A DNA stretch of 64,000 nucleotides from Stenotrophomonas daejeonensis (GCF_001431505.1 NZ_LDJP01000006.1:16178-80177), one strand, 5' to 3'; shown: positions 50,540 through 60,610, counted from the stretch's first letter. Made by a program: numbers and translations. Notes: a model not told the origin generated them from the sequence alone.

Positions 50540-51427
50540 ATGTTGGCCCGCCGCCAGTTCCTGAAGTTCAGCGCCGGCACCTTGGCCGCCGCCGTCCTGC
50601 CGGCGCTGGCGCGCACGCCGGCATCCGCGTCCGTCGCGACGGACGACTTCGCCGCGCTGGAGAAGCGCAGCGGCGGCCGGCTCGGCATCTGCCTGTGGCA
50701 CCCGGCCAGCGGCGCGCGCTTCGGCCACCGCATGGACGAGCGTTTCCCGATGTGCAGCACCTTCAAGTTCCTGCTCGCCGCCGCGGTGCTGCACCGGGCC
50801 GGTCGCGGTGAACTGTCGCTGGACCGGCGCGTGCCGGTGCGCGCCGCCGACATCCTCCACCATTCGCCGGCCAGCACGCGCCACGTCGGCAAGGACATGA
50901 GTGTGCGCGACCTGTGCCGGGCCACGCTGACCATCAGCGACAACGCCGCGGCCAACCTGCTGCTGCCGCTGATCGGCGGGCCGGCCGGGCTGACTGCCTT
51001 CCTGCGCGCGCAGGGCGACGCGCTCACCCTCTGCGCGCGCCACGAGCCGGAACTCAACCTGTTCGCGCCGGGTGACCCGCGCGACACCACCAGCCCGGCG
51101 GCGATGGCCGGCAACCTGCAACGCTTCGTGCTGGGCGATGCACTGGAACCGGCCTCGCGCATGCAACTGGCCGACTGGCTGATCGACAACCAGACCGGCG
51201 ATGCACGCCTGCGCGCGGGTTTGCCGCGCGGCTGGCGGGTCGGCGACAAGACCGGCAGTGGCTACGAACGCGACGGCATCACCAACGACATCGCCGTGCT
51301 GTGGCCGGAACAGGGTGGCGCGCCGTGGCTGCTGGCCTGCTACCTGCAGGGCTCGACGCTGGGCGACGACGACCGCAACGGCATCCTGCGCCGCGTCGGC
51401 GAACTGGCCGCCATCCACATGGGGTGA
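50540..51427 (+). CDS. Class A serine beta-lactamase, L2-like, inducible
   Basis: 295 residues. The N-terminus ARRQFLKFSAGTLAAAVL looks like a Tat signal with cleavage near ALA. The active-site set is complete: PMCSTFK with Ser73 and Lys76 (Ambler S70/K73), SDN at 133-135, EPELN with Glu168 (Ambler E166), and KTG at 236-238. Strings such as RFPMCSTFK, GKDMSVRDLCRATL, PELNLFAPGDPRDTTSPAAM and ADWLIDNQTGDARLRAGL closely resemble S. maltophilia L2, but many other positions differ from it as I recall it. The Cys69 neighbour is present but the partner Cys238 of class A carbapenemases is absent. Divergent from ampR; expected periplasmic and beta-lactam inducible. Confidence 0.94.
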   Translation: MLARRQFLKFSAGTLAAAVLPALARTPASASVATDDFAALEKRSGGRLGICLWHPASGARFGHRMDERFPMCSTFKFLLAAAVLHRAGRGELSLDRRVPVRAADILHHSPASTRHVGKDMSVRDLCRATLTISDNAAANLLLPLIGGPAGLTAFLRAQGDALTLCARHEPELNLFAPGDPRDTTSPAAMAGNLQRFVLGDALEPASRMQLADWLIDNQTGDARLRAGLPRGWRVGDKTGSGYERDGITNDIAVLWPEQGGAPWLLACYLQGSTLGDDDRNGILRRVGELAAIHMG

Positions 51428-51490
51428 GGGGTTTCCGCGTCCCGGCGGATGTGTACCCTGTGCGCCTGTCCGGAAAGGAAACAAGGCTGC

Positions 51491-52699
51491 ATGAGCCGGG
51501 AACTGGTCTATCTGTCGCTGATCTTCGCGTTGCTGGTGATCCCGCGTGCCCTGCAGCGCTTCAGCGTGCCGGCGCCGCTGACCTGCCTCGCCTTCGGCAT
51601 CGGCGTGATGCTGTGGCTGGGCGATGGCGCGCAGGACCCGGTGGTGGGGCTGTTGTCCACGCTGGGCATTTCCTCGCTGTTCCTGTTCGCCGGCCTGGAG
51701 GTCGACCTGCAGGACCTGCGCCGCGGCATGTGGCCGTTGCTGGTGCACCTGCTGATCCGGGTGGCCACGTTGGCGGGCGTGGCCTGGCTGGCATGGCATT
51801 ACGCCGGGTTGTCATGGCAGGCGGCCGGCCTGCTGGCGTTGGCGCTGCTGACCCCTTCCACCGGCTTCATCATGGAGTCGCTGTCGCGGCTGGGGTTGAG
51901 CGACGCCGAGCGGTTCTGGGTCAGTAGCAAGGCCATCGCCGGCGAACTGCTGGCGCTGGCCGCGCTGTTCGTGGTGCTGCAGGCGGGCGACCCCGGCCAC
52001 ATGGCGCTGTCCAGCCTGGCGCTGGTGGCGATGATGGTCGGCCTGCCGTTGCTGTTCATCGCACTTGGCCGCTGGGTGGTACCGCATGCGCCCGGTTCGG
52101 AGTTCTCGCTGCTGGTGATGGTCGGGTTGCTGGCGGCCTACATCACCTATGCGCTGGGCGTGTACTACCTGGTCGGTGCCTTCATCGCCGGGCTGGTCGC
52201 GCGCCTGCTGCAGCAGCGCATGCCCTTGCTGGCCTCGCACGAGAACCTGCATGCGTTGCGCCTGTTCGCCTCGTTCTTCGTGCCGTTCTATTTCTTCGGC
52301 TCCGGCACCCATGTGCCGGGCGAGGCCCTGAGCTTCGAGGCATTGGGGCTGGGCGTGCTGCTCACCCTCGTCGTGCTGCCGCTGCGCATCGCGCTGGTGT
52401 GGCTGCAGCGGCGGGCGATGTTCGGCGAGAGTTTCCGCTCCAGCCTGCGGGTGTCGCTGGCGTTGTCGCCGACCCTGGTCTTCACCCTGGTGCTGGCCGG
52501 CATCATGCGCGAGCGCTTCGAGGTGCCGGCGGTGCTGTACGGGGCGTTGTTGCTGTATGCGGCATTGAACACGCTGTTGCCGTCGCTGGTGTTCCGCGCG
52601 CCGCTGGACGTGGACCCGCTGCAGAACGAGGGGGAAGCCGCCCCGGCCGTTGCGGAAGCCACGGTCGTCGCCGAGGCGCCGGCGGCACGGCCGGAGTGA
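51491..52699 (+). CDS. CPA2-family sodium/proton (cation) antiporter
   Basis: 402 residues. About 12 transmembrane segments, beginning MSRELVYLSLIFALLVIPRA, with the family's acidic GLEVDLQDLRRG loop after helix 3 and LLALALLTPSTGFIMESL. Unlike the YbaL-type gene at 42.8-44.5 kb it has no NAD-binding domain; the C-terminus is a short Ala/Glu-rich tail. Ion specificity is not evident. It lies 63 bp downstream of the beta-lactamase gene on the same strand and may be cotranscribed. Confidence 0.87.
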   Translation: MSRELVYLSLIFALLVIPRALQRFSVPAPLTCLAFGIGVMLWLGDGAQDPVVGLLSTLGISSLFLFAGLEVDLQDLRRGMWPLLVHLLIRVATLAGVAWLAWHYAGLSWQAAGLLALALLTPSTGFIMESLSRLGLSDAERFWVSSKAIAGELLALAALFVVLQAGDPGHMALSSLALVAMMVGLPLLFIALGRWVVPHAPGSEFSLLVMVGLLAAYITYALGVYYLVGAFIAGLVARLLQQRMPLLASHENLHALRLFASFFVPFYFFGSGTHVPGEALSFEALGLGVLLTLVVLPLRIALVWLQRRAMFGESFRSSLRVSLALSPTLVFTLVLAGIMRERFEVPAVLYGALLLYAALNTLLPSLVFRAPLDVDPLQNEGEAAPAVAEATVVAEAPAARPE

Positions 52700-52787
52700 G
52701 CCGCCGATGCGCCCGCATGGGCGCGGGAGCGGGGCAGGGACCCGATGGGCGGTGCCTTTGTTCAGGTTCGGCGGCCGAATCGCGGGC

Positions 52788-52811
52788 CATGCCCCGCCCG
52801 GGCGGGGCATG
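52788..52811. repeat. 24-bp perfect palindrome, possible terminator
   Basis: CATGCCCCGCCCGGGCGGGGCATG in the antiporter-aspS gap (208 bp). It has no T-run, so it may be a REP-like unit rather than a terminator. Nothing else is recognised in this gap. Confidence 0.5.
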
Positions 52812-52907
52812 ACCGTCCGGCGGATTTGCCCCGTCCCGCGCGCGGCCGCAAAATAGCCGGCTTTCCCGGCCCCTTCCGGTGCCGGTATTCCCCCTGCGGA
52901 GCTTTCC

Positions 52908-54665
52908 ATGCGTACCCACTTCTGCGGCCTGGTCGACGAGACCCTGATCGGCCAAACCGTGACCCTCGCCGGCTGGACCGACGTCGCCCGCAACCAGGGC
53001 GGCGTCTGCTTCATCGATCTCCGGGATCACGAAGGCATCGTGCAGGTGACGGTGGAGGTCGACAACGCCGAGGTGTTCGCCGTGGCCGCGTCGCTGGGCT
53101 ACGAGGACGTGTTGCAGGTCGAAGGCGTGGTGCGCGCCCGCCATGCGGTCAACGACAAGATGCGCACCGGCAAGGTGGAGGTGATCGCCTCCCGCATCAC
53201 CGTCCTCAACAAGGCCGCGCCGCTGCCGTTCCACGCCCACGAGAACCCGGGCGAGGACACCCGCCTGAAGTATCGCTACCTCGACCTGCGCCGCCCGGAG
53301 ATGCAGCGCATGCAGCGCACCCGCATCAAGCTGGTGCAGGCGCTGCGCCGCCACCTCGACGCGCGCGGCTTCCAGGACATCGAGACCCCGATCCTGACCA
53401 AGGCCACGCCGGAAGGCGCACGCGACTTCCTGGTGCCGGCGCGCATGCACCCGGGCGAGTTCTACGCGCTGCCGCAGAGCCCGCAGCTGTTCAAGCAGAT
53501 CCTGATGGTGGCCGGCTTCGACCGCTACTACCAGATCGCGCGCTGCTTCCGCGACGAGGCGCTGCGCGCCGACCGCCAGCTGGAATTCACCCAGCTGGAC
53601 ATGGAGTTCGCCTTCGTGCGCGAGCGCGACGTGCAGGATTTCGTCGAGGACATGATCCGCGCGGTGTTCAAGGAAGTGGTGGACGTCGAACTGGACGCGC
53701 AGTTCCCGCGCATGACCTGGGCCGAGGCGATGCGCCGCTATGGTTCGGACAAGCCGGACCTGCGCATCGCGCTGGAACTGGTGGACGTGGCCGGACTGGT
53801 CAAGGACAGCGGGTTCGCGGTGTTCACCGGCCCGGCCAATGACGCCGACGGCCGCGTCGCCGCGCTGCGCATCCCGGGTGGTGCGGCGCTCAGCCGCAAG
53901 CAGATCGACGAATACGCCGCGCACGCCGCCAAGTACGGCGCCAAGGGACTGGCCTACGTCAAGATCGCCGACAACGGCGAGGTCAGTTCGCCGATCCAGA
54001 AGTTCTTCGACGAGGCCGCCTTTGCCGCGCTGCTCCAGCACGTCGGCGCCGGCAACGGCGACATCGTGTTCTTCGGTGCCGGCGGCTACAACAAGGTGTC
54101 CGACTTCATGGGCGCGCTGCGCCTGAAGGCCGGCAAGGACTTCAACTTGGTCGCCGACGGCTGGCGCCCGCTGTGGGTCACCGACTTCCCGATGTTCGAA
54201 TGGGACGACGAGGAGCAGCGTTACGTTGCGCTCCACCATCCGTTCACCGCGCCGGCAGTCGATGACGTGGCCGACCTGCGTGCCAACGCCAAGACGGCGG
54301 TGTCGCGTGGCTACGACATGGTGCTCAACGGCAACGAGATCGGCGGCGGCTCCATCCGTATCCACCGCCCGGAAATGCAGAGCGCGGTGTTCGAACTGCT
54401 CGGCATTGGCGCCGAGGAAGCCCGCGCCAAGTTCGGCTTCCTGCTCGATGCGCTGAACTACGGCGCGCCGCCGCATGGCGGCATCGCCTTCGGCATCGAC
54501 CGCATCGCCGCGCTGATGGCCGGCACCGAGTCGATCCGCGACGTGATCCCGTTCCCCAAGACCACCGGCGCGCAGTGCCTGATGACCGACGCACCGTCGC
54601 CGATCGCCGACGCGCAGCTGGCCGAAGTGCACGTGCAGGTGCGCCCGCAGCCGGCCAAGGGCTGA
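52908..54665 (+). CDS. aspS: Aspartyl-tRNA synthetase
   Basis: 585 residues, bacterial-type class IIb synthetase. N-terminal OB-fold anticodon domain (about 1-110, [31 protein letters not shown]). Class II motifs: [14 protein letters not shown] (motif 1 region), [20 protein letters not shown] (motif 2), and [15 protein letters not shown] (motif 3). A bacterial GAD insertion domain lies between motifs 2 and 3 (about 300-410). Whether it charges only tRNA-Asp or also tRNA-Asn is not decided here. Stand-alone, with the GNAT gene 10 nt downstream. Confidence 0.97.
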   Translation: MRTHFCGLVDETLIGQTVTLAGWTDVARNQGGVCFIDLRDHEGIVQVTVEVDNAEVFAVAASLGYEDVLQVEGVVRARHAVNDKMRTGKVEVIASRITVLNKAAPLPFHAHENPGEDTRLKYRYLDLRRPEMQRMQRTRIKLVQALRRHLDARGFQDIETPILTKATPEGARDFLVPARMHPGEFYALPQSPQLFKQILMVAGFDRYYQIARCFRDEALRADRQLEFTQLDMEFAFVRERDVQDFVEDMIRAVFKEVVDVELDAQFPRMTWAEAMRRYGSDKPDLRIALELVDVAGLVKDSGFAVFTGPANDADGRVAALRIPGGAALSRKQIDEYAAHAAKYGAKGLAYVKIADNGEVSSPIQKFFDEAAFAALLQHVGAGNGDIVFFGAGGYNKVSDFMGALRLKAGKDFNLVADGWRPLWVTDFPMFEWDDEEQRYVALHHPFTAPAVDDVADLRANAKTAVSRGYDMVLNGNEIGGGSIRIHRPEMQSAVFELLGIGAEEARAKFGFLLDALNYGAPPHGGIAFGIDRIAALMAGTESIRDVIPFPKTTGAQCLMTDAPSPIADAQLAEVHVQVRPQPAKG

Positions 54666-54675
54666 GCCGCGGGCG

Positions 54676-55206
54676 ATGGTTGCCGTCATCCGCCGCGCCA
54701 CGCCCGATGATGCGGGCGTGTTGTGCACGCTGGCCGAGCGCACCTTCGTGGAGACGTTCGGCCACCTGTACCCGGCGGACGACCTGGCGTTCTACCTGTC
54801 CATCGCCTATCCGGTGGACGTGCAGCGCGAACAGCTGGAATCGGGCGATTACGCGGCGTGGTTGCTGGAAATCGACGGCGAGGCGGCCGGCTTCGCCTTC
54901 GCCGGTCCCTGCGGCCTGCCGCATGCCGACGTGCGACCGGAAGACGGTGAACTGAAGCGCTTGTACGTGCTGCGCGAACATCAGGGCGGCGGCTGGGGCG
55001 GCAAGCTGTTCGCCGAGGCCGAGTGCTGGCTGCTGGAAGCCGGCCCGCGCACGCTGTGGATTGGCGTCTGGTCGGAGAACCTCGGCGCACAACGCTTCTA
55101 TGGCCGCCACGGCTTCGGGAAAACGGGCGAATACGAATTTCCGGTCGGCCGCGTGCGCGACCGCGAGTTCATCCTGTGCCGGCCCGTGGGTGCCACCGCA
55201 GCCTAG
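54676..55206 (+). CDS. GNAT-family N-acetyltransferase
   Basis: 176 residues. Strand 4 and acetyl-CoA loop are visible as GELKRLYVLREHQGGGWGGK, with the Q/R-x-x-G-x-G/A pattern as HQGGGWGG; LWIGVWSENLGAQRFYGRHG completes the fold. N-terminal VIRRATPDDAGVLCTLAERT is typical. The substrate is unknown. The gene starts 10 nt after aspS and is probably cotranscribed. Confidence 0.88.
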   Translation: MVAVIRRATPDDAGVLCTLAERTFVETFGHLYPADDLAFYLSIAYPVDVQREQLESGDYAAWLLEIDGEAAGFAFAGPCGLPHADVRPEDGELKRLYVLREHQGGGWGGKLFAEAECWLLEAGPRTLWIGVWSENLGAQRFYGRHGFGKTGEYEFPVGRVRDREFILCRPVGATAA

Positions 55207-55282
55207 GGCAGGTTCTTCCCATGCAACGATGATGCGGCGGACCTCGCGGCCCGCCGCATCCTGTTCGTGCCTGCCGGCTTGC

Positions 55283-56080
55283 TTACCGCGCGGTTGCCTG
55301 CACGGCCTGCTCGATCACTGCGGCCACGGCCTGCGGCTGCGAGGTCATCACCACGTGCGAGGCACCGGGGATCACCACCGTGCCGCGTGAGCCGGCCCGG
55401 TCGGCCATGTACTGCAGCGCCCGGGCCGGGATGTTCCTGTCGGCGTCGCCGTAGATGAACCACGCCGGGGTGTCCTTCCAGCGCGGCTGGCGGCTGGCCT
55501 CGGTCAACGCTGCTTGGGACAGCGGACGCTGGGTTGCGGCCATTACCGCAGCCTCGGCCTCGGGGACATCGCTGGCGAACTGCTGCCAGAATGCATCCTG
55601 GCGGATGTACAGGTCTTCGCCACCATCGGCGTGCCGTACCGGCTCGGCCAGCGCGGCGGGCAGGGTGCTGCCGGGGAAACGGCCGGTCAGCTCCAGCACG
55701 GTTTCACCCTGCTCGGGGGCAAAGGCGGCCACGTATACCAGCGCCTTGATCTTCGGGTTGGCATGGACGTTGGAAATCACCGCGCCGCCGTAGGAGTGGC
55801 CGACCAGCACCACCGGGCCGGGCGCCCGCTCGACCAGGCCGTCGACCACCTCGGCATCGCCGGCCACGCTGCGCAGCGGGTTGCCCGCGGCGACCACGGT
55901 GTAGCCGCGGGCGGTCAGGCGCGGCACCACGCCGTTCCAGCTGGCCGATTCGGCGAATGCGCCGTGGACGAGGATGACGGTGGTGTTCCGGCCATCGGCT
56001 TCGGCAGCCGATGCGTCGGCAGCGAAGGCCGTGGTGGCGGCGATGGCAGTGGCCAGGGCGATGGACTTGAACGACTTCAT
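55283..56080 (-). CDS. Exported alpha/beta hydrolase
   Basis: 265 residues. Sec signal peptide 1-26 (…AFAADASAA). The fold shows VILVHGAFAESASWNGVV, nucleophile elbow VGHSYGGAV (Ser96), acid in YGDADRNIP and histidine in PGASHVVMTSQP, a full triad. The closest general pattern is the EstC/salicylate-esterase-like group of hydrolases ('NPLRSVAGDAEVVDGLV'). The good SD GGAGATCC precedes the ATG. Monocistronic. Substrate unknown. Confidence 0.87.
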   Translation of the reverse strand: MKSFKSIALATAIAATTAFAADASAAEADGRNTTVILVHGAFAESASWNGVVPRLTARGYTVVAAGNPLRSVAGDAEVVDGLVERAPGPVVLVGHSYGGAVISNVHANPKIKALVYVAAFAPEQGETVLELTGRFPGSTLPAALAEPVRHADGGEDLYIRQDAFWQQFASDVPEAEAAVMAATQRPLSQAALTEASRQPRWKDTPAWFIYGDADRNIPARALQYMADRAGSRGTVVIPGASHVVMTSQPQAVAAVIEQAVQATAR

Positions 56081-56244
56081 GGTGGATCTCCTTCCGGTCT
56101 GTGGTGGGCTGGCCGGTCGGCCAGTGGAGTCCAAGATACGGAGCAAGCCCGGACTGCATGATGCTTGAAATCCTGAAAACATGATCCATCGTCCTGATTG
56201 CGGTATGGGCTCCCCCGGCGCTCCGTCGCTGCCAGGTCCGGCCC

Positions 56245-57129
56245 TCAGCGACCGGAGCCGGCCTCCCGCACGCCGGCTCCGGTGAACGGCGTTCCACCGG
56301 GGGCGCGGCAGGCGATGAAGCCGGCACCCAGGGCGGCGATGGCTGCATTGACCCGCTGCGGGTCCTGTTCCGCATGTCCGGACACGGGGGCGATGCCGAG
56401 GTGCGCCATCTGCGCATCGTCGAAGTACAGGAAGTGGCGTGGCGCCGGCGAGGGGCCACCGCAGTGCGCATCGTCGAGCGAATCCACGGCCAGCGCGTCG
56501 AACCCGTGCACGATGCGCGGATCGACGCCGATCCGGTGGTAGAGCGCATCCTGGCGCGCCTGCGATGCATCCAGCGATTGCCCGATCGCCCGGCGGTTGG
56601 CCTCCGGATCGGGCACCGTCGCCCCCTGCGGTCCATCCAGGTATGCCTCCAGCATGGCCAGTGCCCGGGCGCGGTTGCCGGCGGAGAAGCCGCCGTGGAA
56701 GAGCAGCAGCGCCGCGGGCTGGACATGGCGGTCGTGCACGCCGGCATAGAAGTAGTTGGCGCATGCCGAAGCGCAGACCCCGACCACGTGCACGCTGGCG
56801 TCGCGGGCCTGCAGCTTCTCGGCCAGGGCCAGCGCGGTTTCCGAATCCCCGCCGCGCGAACGCACGACCAGCAGCGGCTGCGCCGTCTCCGGGACCGCGT
56901 CGATCCAGGCGTGCAGCGCCTCCAGCGAGCCATTCGCGACGACGCCATCGAAACAGGCGGCCGCCGGGGAAAGAACCAGGGTTTGTGGATCGTCTTCCTG
57001 GTCGTTCCAGGCGCGGCCCTCGATCCAGGCGTGGCATGCCTGCACCGGATCGGCGGCTTGCGCGGCGTCGGCCCGGGTGGGGGAAGCGCTGCCCAGAAGC
57101 ATCAGAAGGGACATCAGGGGGGTAATCAT
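56245..57129 (-). CDS. Exported ClpP-fold (ClpP/crotonase-like) protein
   Basis: 294 residues. Signal peptide about 1-20 (MSLLMLLGSASPTRA). The central part has the ClpP/crotonase-like alternation VVRSRGGDSETALALAEKLQ, ASVHVVGVCASACANYFYAG (candidate serine in CASAC) and a later ALLLFHGGFSAGN. These recall exported ClpP-like proteins in which the serine lies in an A-S-A/S-C turn and a His in HGG. The rest (170-294) is not recognised. It may be a peptidase or a non-catalytic relative; substrate unknown. Confidence 0.7.
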   Translation of the reverse strand: MITPLMSLLMLLGSASPTRADAAQAADPVQACHAWIEGRAWNDQEDDPQTLVLSPAAACFDGVVANGSLEALHAWIDAVPETAQPLLVVRSRGGDSETALALAEKLQARDASVHVVGVCASACANYFYAGVHDRHVQPAALLLFHGGFSAGNRARALAMLEAYLDGPQGATVPDPEANRRAIGQSLDASQARQDALYHRIGVDPRIVHGFDALAVDSLDDAHCGGPSPAPRHFLYFDDAQMAHLGIAPVSGHAEQDPQRVNAAIAALGAGFIACRAPGGTPFTGAGVREAGSGR

Positions 57130-57229
57130 CGGTAGTCATCCAGACAGGGGAGGAGGGGCGGTATCAATGACGTGCGGGCACCGGTTCGGCGGCGACCGCC
57201 ATGCGTGAACCGGTCATGGCGTTGGCCGG

Positions 57230-58789
57230 TCAACCGTGCAGGCAGGCCACCCGGCGGAATGCGTCGGCCAGGCAGGCATTCCGTTCCGGCGCATCATCCG
57301 GCCGGCGCCATGCGACCACGCCATCCGGCCGGACCAGCGAGACGCCGCGTGCGGTCACGCCATAGGCAGCGTTGAATGCGTCCGGGTGGTCGAACCGGAC
57401 GTCCACGCCGACATGCACGGTATCCAGCGGCAACCCCAGGCGCCCGGCCATTTCCCTGCCGGCGGCGATCCACTCCGGGGCCTGGCTGAGCAGGGTGAAG
57501 TGGCGCGTGGACAGGTCGATCGTCGAGATGCGGGCGCCCTGCCGGGTGATCCAGGCATGCGGCGCACGGGTGCCCGGCTGGCCGGCCCAGACCTCCGGCG
57601 CGGCGGCGGGAGGCAGTTCCGCACCGGCGCCGAGGACGATGTGCGAGCGCTGCAACTGGCCCAGTTCCATCGCCGCATCGCCGTACAGGGTGGTTTCCAG
57701 CGGGGACTCCAGCCAGCGCGCATAGTCGGGCCGGGCGAAGGTCTGCTGGTGGCGCAGCCAAGCGATCGGCTGGCGCTCGCTGCCGTAGCTGTCCAGCAGG
57801 GATGGATGGGAGACACCCTGCAGCACCAGTTGCAGCTTCCAGGCCAGGTTGCCGGCATCGTCGATGCCGGTGTTGGCGCCGAAACCGCCGCGCGTGGGCG
57901 GGAGCTGGTGCGCGGCGTCGCCGAGCAGGAACACGCGCCCGCGGCTGTAGGCATCGGCGATGCGGCCGGCCATCTCCCAGCGGCCGGTGGTCATCCGGTC
58001 GAACGGGAGGTCCATGCCCAGCGCGGCACGGATCGCGTCGTCGAGCTCGGCCTCGCCGCGGGGGCGGTCGTCGTCGAACATCAGCACCCAGCGGCCGTCG
58101 CCATAGGTGGTCAGGAAGCCCTGCACGCGCGGATTGTCGATCTGGAACTGCTGGACCCCGCGCTCCAGCCATGCATCGGCACCGGGGCAATGGAACAGGA
58201 CGCTGCGCAGGGTGCGCAGGTACCCGACCCCGTGGCGGGCAATGCCGGCCTGTTCGCGGACCGGGCTGGCAGCACCGTCGCAGGCCAGCAGGTACGTCGC
58301 GTGGAGTTCATGGGCGCCGCCGCCGGCACGGTCGCCGATGGTGGCGACGATGCCGTCTTCCACCTCGCGCCAGCCGAGCAGGCGCTGCCCGTACCTCAGG
58401 TCCGCGCCGCGCTCGATCGCGGCCTGGCGCAGTATCGGTTCGAGCCTGTCCTGGGCGATGGCGGCGCCACGGCATGGCGAGTATGCCGATGCCGGCGGTT
58501 CCGGCTTGCCTGGCGTCCATGGCAGCGGCTCGCTCCAGTGGCCGGCAAGGCTCTGCGCCTTGACCCGGCGCAGCCGGCTCCCGGGCGGTGCCTGCGGTAT
58601 GCGCTCGCCGATGCCGGCCGCGCGGTACAGCTCCAGGGTGCGCTCGGTGAAGCCCATTGCGCGCGGGTGTGGCGAACTGCCCGGATGCTTCTCGACCAGC
58701 ACGTGGGCAACGCCGCGCGTGGACAGGAACAGCGAGGTGGACAAGCCGACAAGGCTCCCACCGACGACGAGGACGGGGGTGTGGTGCAT
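57230..58789 (-). CDS. FAD-dependent monooxygenase (PheA/TfdB/RdmE-type aromatic hydroxylase)
   Basis: 519 residues. FAD-binding VLVVGGSLVGLSTSLFLSTR at the N-terminus, DG motif YLLACDGAASPVREQ in the middle, and the GD motif VFLLGDAAHQLPPTRGGFGA, then NTGIDDAGNLAWKLQLVL. A C-terminal thioredoxin-like extension (FTLLSQAPEWIAAGREMAGR…) is characteristic of the phenol/polyketide hydroxylase group that also includes tetracycline-modifying enzymes. The substrate cannot be set from sequence. The ATG at 58789 opens exactly at the FAD fold; longer upstream frame is without support. Confidence 0.88.
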   Translation of the reverse strand: MHHTPVLVVGGSLVGLSTSLFLSTRGVAHVLVEKHPGSSPHPRAMGFTERTLELYRAAGIGERIPQAPPGSRLRRVKAQSLAGHWSEPLPWTPGKPEPPASAYSPCRGAAIAQDRLEPILRQAAIERGADLRYGQRLLGWREVEDGIVATIGDRAGGGAHELHATYLLACDGAASPVREQAGIARHGVGYLRTLRSVLFHCPGADAWLERGVQQFQIDNPRVQGFLTTYGDGRWVLMFDDDRPRGEAELDDAIRAALGMDLPFDRMTTGRWEMAGRIADAYSRGRVFLLGDAAHQLPPTRGGFGANTGIDDAGNLAWKLQLVLQGVSHPSLLDSYGSERQPIAWLRHQQTFARPDYARWLESPLETTLYGDAAMELGQLQRSHIVLGAGAELPPAAAPEVWAGQPGTRAPHAWITRQGARISTIDLSTRHFTLLSQAPEWIAAGREMAGRLGLPLDTVHVGVDVRFDHPDAFNAAYGVTARGVSLVRPDGVVAWRRPDDAPERNACLADAFRRVACLHG

Positions 58790-59144
58790 GGCAGGGACTC
58801 CAGATCGAATGCCGCAGGCGACGGCAAAGGCCGTGGCCGGGCTTCCTGGAAAGCAGCGTTCGGGATTGCCAACGGGGTGGCTACGCGCGCGCGGCGACAG
58901 GAAGCGGCACACGTCCGCCTTCCGTCGTGGTCCGCGTCCCCATCGGGGCTGGAACAGGGCTGCCTGGCAATTGCCGGTTGGCAGCTGGCCGGGGCTCACC
59001 ACGCCGGCCCGCCTTTTTCGACCGGGCTTTTGTATCGCAGGCGAGAACCGCTGGCAAGGTGCGGTGTCGGCGATCGACCTGCCTTCACCGCAGGGACGGC
59101 CGCATGTCAGCTGCGGCCGTCCGGTTCGCCGATGCGCTACCCGC
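58790..59144. other. 355-bp gene-free stretch
   Basis: Lies between the FAD monooxygenase and the chloroperoxidase-like hydrolase (same strand). I see no gene in it. A hairpin at 59094-59122 (GGACGGCCGCA pairing with TGCGGCCGTCC, 7-nt loop) follows the hydrolase stop and may end that operon; the monooxygenase promoter should lie closer to 58800-58900. Confidence 0.55.
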
Positions 59145-60068
59145 TCACTTGCGCAGGAAGGCCAGCAGGTCGCGGTTGACCCTGTCCTTGTGGGTATCGG
59201 TCAGGCCGTGCGGCGCACCCGGGTAGACCAGCAGCTCGGCACCGTCGACCAGCGCGGCCGAGGCCCGGCCGGAGCTGTCGATCGGCACGATCTGGTCGTC
59301 GTCGCCGTGGATCACCAGGGTGGGCACGTCGAACTTCTTCAGGTCGTCGCGGAAGTCGGTGGCCGAGAACGCGGCGATCGAGTCGTAGGTGTTCTTGTGC
59401 CCGCCCTGCATGCCCTGCGCCCACCAGCTGTCGATCAGGCCCTGCGAAACCTCGGCGCCGGGACGGTTGAAGCCGTAGAACGGGCCCGAGGCAAGGTCGA
59501 GGTACAGCTGCGAACGGTTTTCCAGCGAGGCCTTGCGGATGCCGTCGAACACGTCGATCGGCAGCCCGCCCGGGTTGTCGGCGGTGCGCAGCATCAGCGG
59601 CGGCACGGCGCTGACCAGCACCGCCTTCTTCACCCGGCCGGTGCCATGGCGGCCGATGTAGCGCGCCACCTCGCCGCCGCCGGTGGAGAAGCCGACCAGG
59701 GTGACGTCGTCGAGGCCGAGGGCCTGGATCACCGCGGCCAGGTCGTCGGCGTAGTGGTCCATGTCGTTGCCGTCCCAGGGCTGGCTGGAACGGCCGTGGC
59801 CGCGGCGGTCGTGGGCGACCACGCGGTAGCCCTGTCCGGCCAGGAAGATCATCTGCGACTCCCAGCTGTCCGAGCTCAGCGGCCAGCCGTGGCTGAAGGT
59901 GACGACCGGACCGTCCTTCGGGCCCCAGTCCTTGTAGTACAGCTGCACGCCGTCGGCAGTGGTGATGTGGCTGCCCTGCACGGTGGCGCGGGCAGCGATC
60001 CGGTCAGGGCTTTCGGTGGCCTGGGCGCCAGTGGCGGCGACGGTATTGGTGATGGTGTTCATGGTCAT
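59145..60068 (-). CDS. Alpha/beta hydrolase, non-heme chloroperoxidase-like
   Basis: 307 residues. The core reads like cofactor-free haloperoxidases/esterases: [48 protein letters not shown], nucleophile [10 protein letters not shown] (Ser128), acid in [10 protein letters not shown] and histidine in [13 protein letters not shown] 30-residue N-terminal extension ([20 protein letters not shown]…) is unusual; no clear signal peptide. It lies 34 nt downstream of ohr on the same strand, so both probably answer to the same regulator. The start may also be the ATG two codons later. Confidence 0.88.
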   Translation of the reverse strand: MTMNTITNTVAATGAQATESPDRIAARATVQGSHITTADGVQLYYKDWGPKDGPVVTFSHGWPLSSDSWESQMIFLAGQGYRVVAHDRRGHGRSSQPWDGNDMDHYADDLAAVIQALGLDDVTLVGFSTGGGEVARYIGRHGTGRVKKAVLVSAVPPLMLRTADNPGGLPIDVFDGIRKASLENRSQLYLDLASGPFYGFNRPGAEVSQGLIDSWWAQGMQGGHKNTYDSIAAFSATDFRDDLKKFDVPTLVIHGDDDQIVPIDSSGRASAALVDGAELLVYPGAPHGLTDTHKDRVNRDLLAFLRK

Positions 60069-60102
60069 GGTTCTCCTGGTCAGGGGGTGTGCATGGGAAG
60101 GG

Positions 60103-60531
60103 TCAGTCGGCGACCACGAGCGACACGTCGATGTTGCCGCGGGTGGCGTTGGAATACGGGCAGACCACGTGGGCCTGTTCGACCAGGGCCTGTGCCTGGT
60201 CGCGCGGCACCCCCGGCAGGCGGATGGTCAGTTCGACCTCGATGCCGAAGCCGCTGGCGATGGGGCCGATGCCGACCTTGCCGGTGATCCGGCTGTCGGC
60301 GGGCAGGGCCAGCTTCCGGCGGCCGGCGACGAGCTTCAGCGCGCCGAGGAAGCAGGCCGAATAGCCGGCGGCGAACAACTGCTCGGGATTGGTGCCGTCG
60401 CCGCCGGCGCCACCGAGCTCGCGCGGGGTGGACAGCTTCACGGCCAGGGCGCCGTCGGAGGAAAGGGCTTGGCCTTCGCGGCCACCGGTGGCAGTGGCGG
60501 TGGCGGCGTAGAGGATCTTGTCGATGGACAT
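60103..60531 (-). CDS. ohr: Organic hydroperoxide resistance protein (Ohr)
   Basis: 142 residues of the OsmC/Ohr family, thiol peroxidases reducing organic and lipid hydroperoxides. The two reactive cysteines are Cys60 in [12 protein letters not shown] and Cys124 in [17 protein letters not shown]; the [10 protein letters not shown] string is typical of the Ohr branch rather than OsmC. The start [20 protein letters not shown] is standard. Unlike most xanthomonads, the adjacent regulator is an AraC-type gene rather than MarR-type OhrR. First gene of a unit with the chloroperoxidase-like hydrolase. Confidence 0.92.
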   Translation of the reverse strand: MSIDKILYAATATATGGREGQALSSDGALAVKLSTPRELGGAGGDGTNPEQLFAAGYSACFLGALKLVAGRRKLALPADSRITGKVGIGPIASGFGIEVELTIRLPGVPRDQAQALVEQAHVVCPYSNATRGNIDVSLVVAD

Positions 60532-60610
60532 GGCGGGTTCCTTGGCTGGAGGGATGGGTGCCCGGCGGGCAGGACCTACTTTGCGCGCCCGGCTGATACG
60601 ATCTGCGACG

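Noticed and set aside
49497..51427. Mobile origin of the beta-lactamase
   Set aside because: No insertion sequence, integron or plasmid gene nearby; the ampR-bla layout fits an intrinsic chromosomal locus. The flanking GTAG repeat is a REP-type element, not a gene-mobilising one.
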